This document shows positions 12,901 through 22,480 of a DNA stretch of 64,000 nt, piece by piece. The stretch is taken from NCBI GenBank assembly GCA_013400115.1, contig VXBP01000409.1, positions 520,536 through 584,535 of the forward strand, read 5' to 3'. The position numbers were made by a program, and so were the translations under genes. The notes beneath the pieces were generated by a model. It saw only the letters and a list, made by a program, of their open reading frames with translations, was not told the DNA's origin and did no database searches. This DNA comes from Rhinopomastus cyanomelas. Taxonomy: Eukaryota; Chordata; Aves; Bucerotiformes; Rhinopomastidae. Position 1 is the stretch's first letter; every line of letters starts with the position of its first letter.

Positions 12901-13201
12901 ACGCCACATGAAACCCGGGTACATACTTGAGCTTAACGAGAACCAGTCTTGCTGACCTTTGTGCATGTGTCTCAAATAGATTAAAATCTCACAGTTTTGT
13001 GTAAAAATGCAGTGGAGTATCACCTAAGCATTCATCTAGTATCATCGTTCTTCCTTTACAGGAATGATAGAAACTGCTCAAGTGGATGAGAGAGCAAGAG
13101 GCAATGGTTCCAGTCAGTCAGGAGCAGCAAGGCGAGGCGTACAGATCATTGACGACGAGCCACAAGTACAGAGCAGCGGAGGGTGTTGTTCTTCTGGATA
13201 A
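769..13201 (+). CDS. RAB21: RAB21, Ras-related small GTPase (gene span, 7 coding exons)
   Basis: Joined exons 769-921, 7912-7971, 8309-8416, 10471-10534, 11353-11407, 12153-12241 and 13062-13201 give 669 nt, or 222 residues (human about 225). RAB21 is an early-endosomal Rab known for integrin trafficking. Visible G motifs are the P-loop GEGCVGKT (24-31), WDTAGQE (71-77, catalytic Gln76), NKID (130-133) and SAK (160-162). The C-terminus GGCCSSG (216-222) holds the double cysteine for geranylgeranylation. The Ala/Gly-rich N-terminus before FSFKVVLLG is typical of RAB21 and varies between species. All introns are GT-AG and phases agree throughout. The start ATG has G at +4, and an in-frame stop lies just upstream. 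Identity is near-certain because the core matches mammalian RAB21 almost residue for residue. Confidence 0.97.
1305..1521 (+). mobile_element. CR1 fragment in RAB21 intron 1
   Basis: Has 'ggaacaggttgccctgagaa', 'ttggaagtgttcaaggcca' and the tail 'ggtcccttccagcc...ttctgtgattctat'. The 'gttgtggatccc' subtype also occurs at 44888-45085. Confidence 0.85.
1846..1924 (+). mobile_element. Short CR1 3' tail
   Basis: Only the last 80 nt are present: 'ctgctctggcagggggattg' through 'ctgtggttctg'. It is strongly 5' truncated. Confidence 0.85.
2022..2066 (-). mobile_element. CR1 3' terminal scrap, antisense
   Basis: 'agaatcattagggtttggaa' followed by 'gggacctcgaa' is the reverse complement of the CR1 end. 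Only about 45 nt remain. Confidence 0.7.
2067..6737. other. RAB21 intron 1 interior, no gene seen
   Basis: Translated frames are short and lack recognisable domains. Apart from homopolymer runs (poly-T near 5632) and a short TG repeat near 6523 I see no repeat or RNA gene here. Confidence 0.5.
6738..7080 (-). mobile_element. Two adjoining antisense CR1 copies
   Basis: A younger scrap (6738-6812, 'gaatcattagggatcggaag') is followed directly by an older subtype (6814-7080, 'gaatcatcaagattggaaag', 'ccatgggcagcctgttccaa', 'tgaagaagggtttcctaata'). The second has the 'aacctgaatgattc' type of terminus typical of older avian CR1. Confidence 0.8.
7455..7565. repeat. A/C-rich low-complexity tract
   Basis: About 110 nt of short A runs separated by C or G and almost free of T, of (CAAA)-like character. 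It may be a degraded poly(A) or simple repeat, and no flanking element could be assigned. Confidence 0.5.
7912..7971 (+). CDS. RAB21: RAB21 coding exon 2
   Basis: Encodes ASFLTKKLNIGGKRVNLAIW (residues 52-71), ending at the Trp that opens the WDTAGQ switch II motif. Acceptor is tttctag|gc and donor is tgg|gtatgt; both ends are phase 0. Confidence 0.97.
8024..8183 (-). mobile_element. Old antisense CR1 in RAB21 intron 2
   Basis: Opens with 'gaatcatagtcattcaggtt', then 'caagtccaaccagcaatcc' and 'gggactcaaccaccaccctg'. It begins about 50 nt after the exon 2 donor and fills half of the 337 nt intron. Confidence 0.75.
8309..8416 (+). CDS. RAB21: RAB21 coding exon 3
   Basis: Encodes residues 72-107, DTAGQERFHALGPIYYRDSN and onward to DEDSFQK. 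It contains the catalytic glutamine (Gln76) and switch II. Phase 0 at both ends, with donor aag|gtacca. Confidence 0.97.
8655..8826 (+). mobile_element. CR1 3' fragment in RAB21 intron 3
   Basis: Shows 'ggcttgtggaatctcctttt', 'ctacctggacatg', 'ggtcccttccaatccctaat' and a 'gttctgtgattctgt' end. Confidence 0.88.
9166..9622 (-). mobile_element. CR1 with ORF2 C-terminal coding remnant
   Basis: About 460 nt antisense copy. Its reverse strand still reads through ELLERVQHRGTKMMEGVEHL and EERLRELGLLSLEKRRLKGD without a stop, matching the C-terminal tail of CR1 ORF2 (reverse-transcriptase protein). It is a 5'-truncated retrotransposon copy in RAB21 intron 3, not a host gene. Confidence 0.92.
10471..10534 (+). 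CDS. RAB21: RAB21 coding exon 4
   Basis: Encodes VKNWVKELRKMLGNEICLCIV (108-128) plus the first base of Gly129. Acceptor ttttgcag and donor g|gtaagt are strong. It ends in phase 1. Confidence 0.97.
11353..11407 (+). CDS. RAB21: RAB21 coding exon 5
   Basis: Completes Gly129 and encodes NKIDLEKERHVSVQEAE (130-146) plus two bases of Thr147. NKID is the guanine-specificity motif. Donor is ac|gtaagt. Confidence 0.97.
11751..12077 (-). mobile_element. Antisense CR1 just upstream of RAB21 exon 6
   Basis: Runs from 'atcacagaacactagagatt' to 'tatttatcaacattaat' (5' truncated). Its end is 75 nt before the exon 6 acceptor boundary. Confidence 0.92.
12153..12241 (+). CDS. RAB21: RAB21 coding exon 6
   Basis: Completes Thr147 and encodes YAESVGAKHYHTSAKQNKGI to LFLDLCK, including the G5 TSAK motif (159-162). 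It ends one base into Arg, with donor a|gtaggt. Confidence 0.97.
12682..12762 (-). mobile_element. Antisense CR1 scrap in RAB21 intron 6
   Basis: 'acgttagggattggaaggga' through 'agagcaggcccacctagacc', about 80 nt, truncated inside the 3' region. Confidence 0.85.
13062..13201 (+). CDS. RAB21: RAB21 coding exon 7 (C-terminus and stop)
   Basis: Encodes RMIETAQVDERARGNGSSQS and the hypervariable tail RRGVQIIDDEPQVQSSGGCC-SSG, ending at TAA 13199-13201. The cysteine pair is the prenylation site. Confidence 0.97.
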
Positions 13202-14956
13202 TTATAAAACTGTACATCACTGCCCTCTCGAGATGAAGACTGCCATATTCCAAGTCACGCATTCTTTACCAATGGAGTAATAGAATTAACAGTATTTAAA
13301 AATAATCACATGTAACACTGCAGAGACCTTAAGTGCTAAACTAGTGGCGTCTGTGACCAGAGAATTGGCGTTTTCTACAGTGGTTAACAAAGCAATTACC
13401 AATGGCCTTTTTACATCTTTTTCTTTAATGAGAAATAATATGCATGTAGAAAAGACCTACCTAAAGGCTTCATTTATATTCTTTTAAATCAGATCATTAT
13501 TTAATAACTTATATACATTGTTGTTGGAATGGTATATGTTTTTGCAGCTCTTTGTATTTTGTGGTAGATTGAATTGTATCACTTCGAAAATACAAATTGA
13601 TCTCTTTTTTTTTCAAAATTAGCAGATACCTGAAGGTAATATTTTTGCAGGGCCTCCACAAGCCTCTAACTGTGAACTACTTTGATATCTTCTGTTCACT
13701 CTGTACGCCAAGCTGGTAAAATCCATTGTAAATTACATACTGAATATTTTATCTGCTTTTACGATGGCAGGTGCAGAAACATGTACGTCAGTCTTGTCAG
13801 TGATTGTGAAGTGACTAAGTCAGTGAAAGACACAAGCTTTTCATGTGTACTGTTGAATTGCTCATTCTGTTCCCCCCCCCCGCCTGAAAACCAGCTCTTT
13901 TTCTTTTGGTACACCCAGCTACAGTGGTTTTTGGCAAGCAGCAGTATTTAGAGTAACTCCTTAGTGGGAAGAGAAGCACCTCGGTGTTAAGCATGGGTCT
14001 GAGGAAGCACTGACTCCTAGCTGAAACAGCTGGCGCATGCATATCTTGCTTCTGCAGTTAATTTGGCCTTCCAGAGTAGCCCCAGAAAGTCAAAGCAACT
14101 TCATCCCTCGTGTGTCTGGTAGCCAGTAGGCCAGATGCATGGGAAAATCTTAAGCTGCATTAACACATTTGTGCCCCAGGACAGCGTTACAAAGTATTAA
14201 TGAGCATTTTGTTCCCCTATATATTGCAGGACTTGAGTGAACAAATTAATTAGCGATCCCCAGAACTGCTTCTGGTTTGGAGTGACTAAATGAAAGAGAT
14301 GAAACTCACCAGGTGTGATTGTAACGTTGGGTATGTTAGACAAAACTGAACTTACTCCTGACTCACTCTTTTGTCTTGTAAAGCGTTCAAAGCCCACTTA
14401 AATTTCGGGAGGAGGGTCTTCTGAACAAGTGTATAAACTGCTATCACAAAGGAACACAAATGGTGGTAGCTGAACCTTCCAAATGTTTTGTGCTGACTCT
14501 TTTTTTTTTACCTAAGTTGTCATGCTTGGAAAAAAACCAGTAAAGATGATGTCTATGACAAAATAGACTATTCCTTGGCCTTCCTTTTTCTGAAGGGTAG
14601 AACTAGTATCGCACACAAATGCATTGAGTGGTGTGGGCATGTTCCAGTGCACAGAAAGAGCAGTAGTACCTAATTCTGTGTAAGAGAAGTGTGCTGTCTT
14701 CAATCTGATTTTTATTTTCACTGAAATAATAGATGGCTTTCATACAGACTGGGCCTGGTGCTTTTTTTTCCTTCCCCTGTCCTGCCTGAATTGTGGTGTG
14801 GATACTTTTTCTTAAGCTACCATTGCTGTGCTCTTGTGGCTTGTTTGTATGCGTGATGGGCAAAGGTGGTCTGATCACGCTAGCAAAGATAAAATGTCTC
14901 AACTGCACACAACTTTGGTGTGAATCTAAAATTAACATGTGTGTGTTAATGTGTAG
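13202..14956 (+). other. RAB21: Probable RAB21 3' UTR and downstream sequence
   Basis: AT-rich, no coding capacity recognised. I see no AATAAA or ATTAAA here; variants such as TATAAA at about 14432 exist. The true 3' end cannot be placed, and the first AATAAA seen downstream is at 18403-18408. A C9-10 run lies near 13873. Confidence 0.45.
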
Positions 14957-15280
14957 AAATATGTGAAGGGGGGGTATCAGGAGGATGGAGCCAGACTCTG
15001 CTCAGTGGCATCTAGTGATTGGACGAGGGGCAGTGGCTGTGAGCTGGAACACAGGAGGTTCCACATCAGTATCACTTCTTCACGGTGAAGGTGACAGAGC
15101 ACTGGAAGGGGCTGCTCAGGGGGCAGTGGAGTAGTCTTCTCTGGAGATAAGTTTAAAACCTGCCAGGATATGTTCCTGTGCGACTTGATCTAGGTGATAC
15201 TGCTGTGATACCACTGTGGCAGGGGGATTGGACTAGATGATCTTTCGAGGCCCCTTCCAATCCCTAATGTTCTCTGATGC
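14957..15280 (+). mobile_element. CR1 3' fragment, sense
   Basis: Starts at 'aaatatgtgaaggg', passes 'caggaggatggagccagact' and ends 'ccttccaatccctaatgttc'. It has a short tandem 'gatactgctgtgataccact' irregularity near 15200. Confidence 0.92.
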
Positions 15281-16304
15281 TCCGAGACGAATGCAGTTAG
15301 CGTTAAAAATTGGAGATGGTGACTCTGTCTGGCTTGTAGTGATCTCACACGGTTTCATGGTGGGGACATCCAATCCCTGATGAACTGTATTGACTGATCT
15401 CTTGAAGTGGTGAAGTAATTGAGTGTTGCCTTGATTATACTCTTCTCTTCAACGTTGGCACACTGTGGACAGGTGGTGTTCTTTAGTACCACGTTAAAAA
15501 GTGCCCCTTAGCCCTTTTTATCCTGCCACTTGTGTTGTGCAAGGCAGTGGCTACTTTGCATCTGCCTGTAGTCTTTGAGGAAGCCAGGAATTCAACTTCT
15601 AATTTAGGTTCCAAGCACATGGGGAAACATTGTACAAAAAGATAGGAGGGCATGGAAGGTTGTTGGAGCTCAGATGGAGCTGAAAGTATTGGGTGCTGTC
15701 AGGAAGAAAAGTTTGAAGGACTAGGAGTTGTGTCTGAGGACAAACAGAGGTCAGCAATCTCTGTAAGCTGAAAGCAGTTGAGTGATGTGATTAGAGTATG
15801 ATCTTTTGTGGTTCTTAATTTTCCCCCAAAACTGAATTTTACTCAGCTTGGCCAAAATCTCTAACTGCTTGACGTGTCTGTGTCTATATGGAAGAGGAGC
15901 TGCGCTCTTTTGTGTTCCACAGGACAGCCTTGAGCTTTGTGTTTATTCAATACCAAGTTGTTGAAAGATAAACTGCAAAACTAGTTGTTTCCCTCTATTC
16001 CCACCACTTTGTGCACTCGGGCAAGGAGCTGCAGCTGCAGCGTGAATGTGAAGAGAGAGTTTCTGTTCCTCTCTTCCCGCTTTCTGGCTGCACAGATCCT
16101 CATTGTTAGTGAATTACTACTACAGAGAACATTCTGTGCTGGGGATCCTCCTGTACAGGGAAGGAACTGCGCGTGTTCTCTGCTTGCTTCTCTAGCTCTT
16201 CTGGGCAGAGCTAAGAACTCCAGCAATACTGCTTCCTCTCAGTTTGAAAACATGGAGATTTTTCTCAAGAGGACCTTCACTTGTTTCTTGACAATTCTTC
16301 TCAT
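15281..16304. other. Intergenic, nothing recognised
   Basis: No exon, repeat family or RNA gene could be recognised. Open frames here are short and lack homology that I can name. Confidence 0.5.
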
Positions 16305-16476
16305 GGAATCATAGAATCATTAGGGATTGGAAAGGACCTCAAAAGATCTTCTAGTTCAATCCCCCTGCAACATGATCACCTAGACCAAGTCACACAGGAA
16401 CACATTCAGGTGGGTCTTAAATGTCTCCAGTGAAGGAGACTCCACAACCTCCCTGGGCAGCCCCTTCCAGTGCTGG
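16305..16476 (-). mobile_element. Antisense CR1 3' fragment, left arm of an inverted pair
   Basis: 'ggaatcatagaatcattagg' to 'ccttccagtgctgg'. A sense CR1 follows at 16629, leaving about 150 nt between them. Confidence 0.9.
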
Positions 16477-16628
16477 TGGAGCACCAAAACCAAAGCTTAA
16501 CATTAGGAATTTCCCACCAATGACACACTTGTATCTCACCAGTGTCTTACCTCTGCAGTGAATGTGTATGTGCGTGCTTCCCTGGTGAGGACTACTCTTC
16601 ATCTGGTGCTGTGGGTTTGAACTGGATA

Positions 16629-17040
16629 GGCATCTCCCCGATGAGGAGAGGCTGAGGGAGCTGGGTCTCCTGAGGTGGGAAAAAAGGAGACTGCGGGGTG
16701 ACCTCATTCAGGTTGATCAATATGTGAAGGGTGGATGTGAGGAGGATGGAGCCAGGCTCTGCTCAGTGGCATCTAATGATAGGACAAGGGGCAGTGGGTG
16801 TGAGCTGGAACATGGGAAGTTCCATATTGATGTGAGAAGGAACTTTTCATGGTGAGGGTGACAGAGCCCTGGAACAGGCTGCCCAGGGGTGTTGTGGAGT
16901 ATCCTTCTCTGGAGATATTTAAAACCCGCCTGGACACGTTCTGGTGCAGCTTGATCTAAGTGATCCTGCTGTGGCAGAGGGATTGGAGTAGATGATCGTT
17001 CATGGTCCCTTCCAATCCCTAACGTTCTGTGGTTCTGTGT
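16629..17040 (+). mobile_element. CR1 copy, sense, right arm of an inverted pair
   Basis: Begins in the ORF2 tail ('ccgatgaggagaggctgagg'), continues through 'ctgcggggtgacctcattca' and ends 'aacgttctgtggttctgtg'. About 410 nt. Confidence 0.93.
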
Positions 17041-17857
17041 TGTGAGTGAAAACAGCCAGCAACAAGAAAAACGGTGAAATGAGGGGAGTTCCTGCTTTGG
17101 CTGTTCTTAGCCCTTTCATTTACACACCTAAAGTTACCCAGTGCATCTCTGACTGCCAGTCTACTCCCCCATTGCTTTGTGACACAGACTAATGGCAAAA
17201 CAATCCTCAGCTGAAGATGTCCTATGCTGCTCAGCAAAGTTGATTTGAAGCTTGAAATGATACCAAATTGTATTATGGAACCTTCAAGGAATCTTGACCA
17301 TCCCTTCAGCAAGTGAATACTCCAGTGCCTTGGCACTGTGGGGGACCTTAATTTTCTGGGGCTTAGGGATCTCAGCGTGCGTGGGCAACAGAGCGATCTC
17401 TGAAGTGGATTGCGATAGCGAATTATGAGAATTATGAGAAGGAAGGAAGGGAGTGTTGTGTGAGTAACAGAGACCCATCCTTAGAACTGCTTTTTGGGCA
17501 GCTCGGATGAAATACAGCGCTGACTGCCCCCACCCTGAAACAATTGTTCTGCGAGTTTCCTGCTCTTTCCAGGAAACGTTGCTGGCTGGTTGTGTTTGTA
17601 GAAGCAGTGGGGTCACCAGTATTTGTCCGTGCGCTCTGCGTTCCAGCTGTGGCAATACTCATCAGTACCAACAGGCAAGTCACAGATCCATGTCTGTTTA
17701 GTCATCACTCTCGGACAGCTTCCAGTCAGTCACTGCTGAGGCTGATGCAATCATGGCTCGCTCTCCTGATGTGACAAACGCAGGGCTTTTCATGTTGGTC
17801 TGCTCTGCTTTTTTTAATATTTAAAAAACCAGACACCACTAGTCCCACTGAGGAAAC
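17041..17857. other. Intergenic, nothing recognised
   Basis: Contains overlapping short frames on both strands with no domain I recognise and no splice-consistent continuation. I treat it as non-coding. Confidence 0.45.
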
Positions 17858-18075
17858 ACATCAACCTGAGAAGGAACTTCTTCCCAGTGAGGGTGATGGA
17901 GCACTGGAACAGGTTGCCCAGGGTGGTTGTGGAGTCTCCTTCACTGGAGATGTTCAAGACCCACCTGGATGTGTTCCTGTGTGACTTGGTCTAGGTGATC
18001 CTGCTGTGTCAGGGGAATTGGACTGGATGATCTTTCAAAGTCCCTTCCAATCCGTAATGATTCTATGAGTCTATG
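17858..18075 (+). mobile_element. CR1 3' fragment, sense
   Basis: 'caacctgagaaggaacttct' through 'ccttccaatccgtaatgatt', ending in 'ctatgagtctatg'. Confidence 0.92.
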
Positions 18076-19264
18076 CTAACAATTGCCTAGCAAGGCTGAC
18101 TTGAGAGGGTGAAGCCAGAACCTCTTGCTCTGCTAATTGTGGAGTAGGATGGAGGAATTATTTTCTTTTCACCTCTTCCTCTAACACGTGGCAAAAAAGA
18201 GCATGTGACAGCTAAGTCCTGGGATATCTCCTTTACTGTCTGTAATATAATTCACCCTGAAGGCTGGTACCTCTTAGAATATGAGGAACTCAAGTGAAGT
18301 CTGGTCTGCTGTCTACTCATGATCGCTCACAAACTGGAGCAGCCTGGAAAAACTGGGTTGCATCTGTCAAAGCAAGTCTTGGGATATATTTCCTGTGAGC
18401 AGAATAAAGGATCAAAGGGAAAGATATGCTTGGCATTGTTTGTCTTCAGTTGCCTGCCATGGGGTTGTTATTTGTACAAATTAAGTCTGCTGTGGGAACC
18501 CTTGACAGCATCTGCGCTTCTCTTGTGCAGGCTGGGTTTTCATGTGGGCAGCTGACACTTCTGAATGCAGGAATGGGCCTTGGACTGTGCTGTGTGAGCA
18601 ACAGCAGCAGCAGCTGCTGCAGCTCTTGGCAGCTGTGGCAGCAACAGACGCCACAGGAGAACCAGGAACATTCACTGGCTACACACTCCGTGCTGACAGG
18701 GCTGCTGTCAGACTACATTATGTGGTGGAAGACTCCTTATTAGAGCAGATGGCTGCTAAACATCCAATTCAGCCACCGACCTGAAGATACCCTCCTTAAA
18801 TTCCCGTATGTGTGCAAAGGGTTGGACTTCAGCACAGAGCTACAGGCTGCCCATTGTGGTATCACTCAGGTCCCCGTGAACCGAGATGATGCAACGCACC
18901 GTTACAGGCCAGGGGCTGTCTGGAAAGCAGCTTTGCTCAGAAGCATCTGCGTGTTATGGTGCATGAGTTGGTGATGAGCCAGCCAAGAAAGCCAGTGGCA
19001 CCCTGAATTGCATCAGGAAGAGCACTGCCTGCAGACTGAGCGAGGTGATCCATCGCTTCAGCCCTGGTAGGAGACTTCTGGACTGCTGGGTCTAGCGTTG
19101 GGCTCTCCAGTACAACAGAAATTGGATCCTGGAGTGAGGGCTGCAGAAGGTTAGCAAAGATGATGAGGACACTGGGCCATCGGTCATACAAAGAGAGCCT
19201 GACTGAGCCATGGCCTTTTGGTCTCAAGAAGAATCAGAGGACCTTGTCATCATTTAAAAGTATA
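18076..19264. other. Intergenic, CAG/CTG-rich patch only
   Basis: A short impure CAG/CTG stretch lies at 18600-18645. AATAAA occurs at 18403-18408 but is unassigned. Otherwise nothing is recognised. Confidence 0.45.
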
Positions 19265-19552
19265 TCATGAGAGGGTACAAAGAAGGTGGAGATGGTCTCT
19301 TCAGTGGTGTCCATTGAAAGGAGAAAACAAAATGGACACAAACTGAAGCACAAGAAATTCCATTTCAGCAATTCAGGTGGGAAGTCACCATCCCTGGAGG
19401 CATTAAAAGAAGTGTAGATCTGGCACTTGGGAACATGGTTTAGCAGACATGGTGGTGTTGGGTTGATGGTTGGACTTGATGATCTCTGAGGCCTCTTCCA
19501 ACTGTAAGGATTCTATGATTCTAACAGTCTTTTCCAACCTAAATGATTCTGA
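19265..19552 (+). mobile_element. Older CR1 fragment with a doubled tail
   Basis: Has 'ccatccctggaggcattaaa', 'tggtggtgttgggttgatgg', 'ttggacttgatgatctctga' and 'ttctatgattcta', then a second tail-like 'gtcttttccaacctaaatga'. This is the chicken-like 'attctatga' class, unlike most copies here. Confidence 0.85.
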
Positions 19553-20677
19553 CTCTTTGGTAGACCAGGAAACAATGAGACCACATAGTGATCATCGCCT
19601 TCAGCAGTGGTTTTAGTTCATCAACCATCTACTTAGTACCAGTTTTGAGGGTACCCTTCCTAGCAAAAGGGAGGACAGGATTTAAAGAAATGTAATGAGA
19701 CAGCCTGGTGCGTTTCTAAGGGAGTTTTTGCCTCATACAACTTCTCACATGAAAGATTTATAAGTAATACTGGGCGACTATCCAAGTTGACTTGATGTGG
19801 AAGCTGGACCTTTGGCAGTGAGAGCTGGAGATAAATGGAAAAAAACAAGGAAAAGCGTTTTATGTTGGGCCCTAGAGAAGGGTAAGAGTTGGTAGATAGA
19901 CAGAAGGTGCTAGATGAAGGAGTTAAAGTGATACGGGCTGGATGAATGACTTTTGCAGCAGCATTCTGCAGGGGTCTGGACAGATCAGAAAGGTGCTGGT
20001 TGCTGTCTGCAAACAGAATGCTACCAGAAAAAAGAGTCTAGCTGTACGAATAGAGAGGAAATGCTGTGCCTTTGTAGTGTTGTACAAAGAGAAGCCTGCA
20101 AGGGAGTTAGGTATAAAGTGAAAGAGAGAATCCAATGTGACAGCTAGACTGAGGCATCAGCCAAGCTGTAGGACCCGGAGATAGATGGATATTGATGTTG
20201 GAGAGAAATGGGTGCCAAGAGTCTGGAGGAAGATAAAACCCATTTTGTCCGTTAGCTGCCTGCAGATGTAAAAAAGACTTTAATTTGGATCAGGATTAAT
20301 GTCTGCAGTAGAAAAAAAAAGCAGAGTCATGAGATAAATATACATTGATTGACATATTTACCTACAAAGAGAGGGAGACTTTGACTCAGTATGCACATAC
20401 ACAAGTCCAAGGGACAGGAGATCTAGACAGCAGTCATGCCAGCATGAAGACAGCAGACCTCAAGGAGTCTGTTGTAGATGGTGACGTGGCCTAATGAAGC
20501 TGAGACTGACATCTTAATTCTGAGCTTCTCCTGTGAAAGAACCTTTGAAAGAAACCTTGAGAAATCATTTTCAATAGAGGGCCAGAATGAGAGTACAGGA
20601 TGGAGGTAAAGAAAAGGAAGTCCCCTGTGTTCACTGCAGGCTTCAGGGAGCTGAGAGAGTAAAAGAAAATGGTGGAG
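19553..20677. other. Intergenic, nothing recognised
   Basis: Purine-rich sequence with short frames only. No element or gene could be named. Confidence 0.45.
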
Positions 20678-21036
20678 CTTGGTCTCTTTAGCTTGGAGAA
20701 AAAAAGACAGGGTTATCTCATTAATAACTATAAGTATGTGAAGGGTGGGTGTCAGGAGGATGGAGCCAGGCTCTTGGTGTCATCTAGTGATTGGACAAGA
20801 GGCAATGGGTATAAGCTGTGACATTGGAGGTTCCACATCAATATGAGAAGGAACTTCTTTGCAGTGAGGGTAACAGAGGACTGGAAGGGGCTGCCCAAGA
20901 GCGTTGTGGAGTCTTCTTATCTAGAGATGTCTAAAACCCACCTGGATGTGTTCCTGTGTGACTTGATCTAGGTGTCAGGGGGATTGGACTAGATGATCTT
21001 TCGAGGTCCCTTCCAATCCCTAATGATTCTGTGATT
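20678..21036 (+). mobile_element. CR1 copy, sense
   Basis: 'ggtctctttagcttggagaa' (ORF2 C-terminal region) to 'aatccctaatgattctgtga'. About 360 nt with small internal deletions. Confidence 0.92.
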
Positions 21037-21483
21037 AAATATTTTTCTATGTAAAGAAAACCAAGCAAAACCTGTTCACATCTGTGGGAGAAAACTTTTG
21101 GACTTTATAAACCTGTACACCTCTGAACGCTGGGTATTTGCTAACACTGATGACATAGTAATTGAAATTTGGCTGCAACAAGTGCACAATGAGTGCTGTG
21201 GGTTGAAAGCCACAATCTCGGAAGCAGTGCATTTTTTCTAACAGTAAAAATCTGGTCTGTAAGCATTAAAACAGCTTGATGGTACCTACAGACCGGCATT
21301 TCTCTCATGTTTACAATGTCCAACAGTGGGAAGAGGAAGAAAACAACACAAGAGAGTATGTTTTCTGGTTTCTATCAAATTTTCAACAGTCCTCAAACTG
21401 TAGCTGCAATCTCAGGTGGCTCAGAGAAGCTTTAAGGGTAAAAGGGAAAAAAATCCCCTGTTCTCCGGACCCCTTAATCAGTC

Positions 21484-21600
21484 TAGCTCTGCACCCTCTC
21501 CAGCACCTCGATGTCCGTCCTGTCCTGCAGTGCCCAAAAGTGCACCCAGCACTAGGGCTGCGGCCTCACCAGGGCCGAGTATAGGGGCAGGGATCACCCC
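21484..21600 (-). mobile_element. Old antisense CR1 bordering the TBC1D15 CpG island
   Basis: 'ctccagcacctcgatgtccg', 'cggcctcaccagggccgagt' and 'ataggggcagggatcacc' match the antisense of the CR1 segment lying upstream of the common 3' fragments. Its own 3' end is absent. Confidence 0.6.
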
Positions 21601-22480
21601 CCCTGGTGACGTTAAGGCTCTGCCCGCCTGGCCCACGGTCAGGCCGCTCTTCCCGTGGCCAAGCGCCGGGAGCTGCGTGAGCGGGTTCAATATGAGCGAC
21701 AGGAACAAGGAAACAGAGCTCGGCCTTGGGAAGCCAACGCGGGCAAGGCCGCCATCTTCTCCCCCATCCCGGCGTCGCCCTCCCGAGTGGACGCCGCGCG
21801 GCGGGGGCGGGGCTCTCCCCCACGGCCCCGCCCTTCTCCCAGACGGTCCCCAGCCGTTCAAGCGCGTGGCCGTCGCGCTTTTCCTCGCGCGGGCGGGTGC
21901 GTGGCGGGGGCGCGCCCGGCTGAGTCCGCGTGCGCCGCCCACCGGGCCGGCCGCGCCGGTGCCGTGCCAGGGGTTGTTGTGGAGCGGCGAGGGAAGCACG
22001 TGAGGGGCGCAACGTCATCATAAACACTCGTAGGCAACATGGCGGCGCCTCCGAGCGGCAAGGTAACGGCGGGGGTGGGGTGCTGGGCCTTGGTTCGCTT
22101 CTGGCTGCTGCTGAGGCCGTCCCGGTTGGCGAGAGCCGCGGGAAGGAAGTGGCCACCGGGGGCTGCTCACGGTGCTACGGTTTGTGGGAGGCTCTAGGCG
22201 GAACCCGGCGGTGGGTCGCGGCCGGCGAGTGGGACTCGGGCCCTGTCTGGGGTGGGGGCGGTGGAACAGCGCCGGCCTGGCCCAGGCCACCTCACGTCGC
22301 CTCCGGGACAGAGGTCGCTCTGTGCCAGCTGCGGTCAGCCCCGGGCCCGAGTTTGGCCTCCTCAGAGCAGGCGTTGCGGTGGAGGAACCAGACTGGTCCC
22401 GTCTACGTGGCCGCGAGTCCCAGAGGTGCCTGTAGACGCTGTTGGCCTGCAGTGGCAGCGGCAGGGGCCGGCCCGTGCCT
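21600..22480 (+). promoter_or_regulatory. TBC1D15: CpG-island promoter of TBC1D15
   Basis: Very CpG-rich and TATA-less. An E-box CACGTG lies at 21997-22002 (context agCACGTGag), a CRE-like aacgtca at 22011-22017, and AACATGGCGGC at 22036-22046 overlaps the start codon and fits the YY1 consensus. No ATG occurs between the E-box and the start codon, so the 5' UTR is probably short and simple. Long open frames on both strands here reflect GC content. Confidence 0.75.
22039..22062 (+). CDS. TBC1D15: TBC1D15 coding exon 1
   Basis: Encodes only MAAPPSGK, phase 0, donor aag|gtaacg. The human protein likewise starts with a short Met-Ala-Ala segment ending Ser-Gly-Lys before the YEQEGV sequence of exon 2. 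Confidence 0.9.

Noticed and set aside
17284..17701. Antisense and sense frames of 80-123 codons downstream of RAB21
   Set aside because: No recognisable domain, mutually overlapping frames, and no start or splice context. A search against bird proteins and RNA-seq would settle it.
18403..18408. AATAAA as the RAB21 poly(A) signal
   Set aside because: It is 5.2 kb after the stop with CR1 copies between, and nothing links it to the transcript. It was left unassigned.
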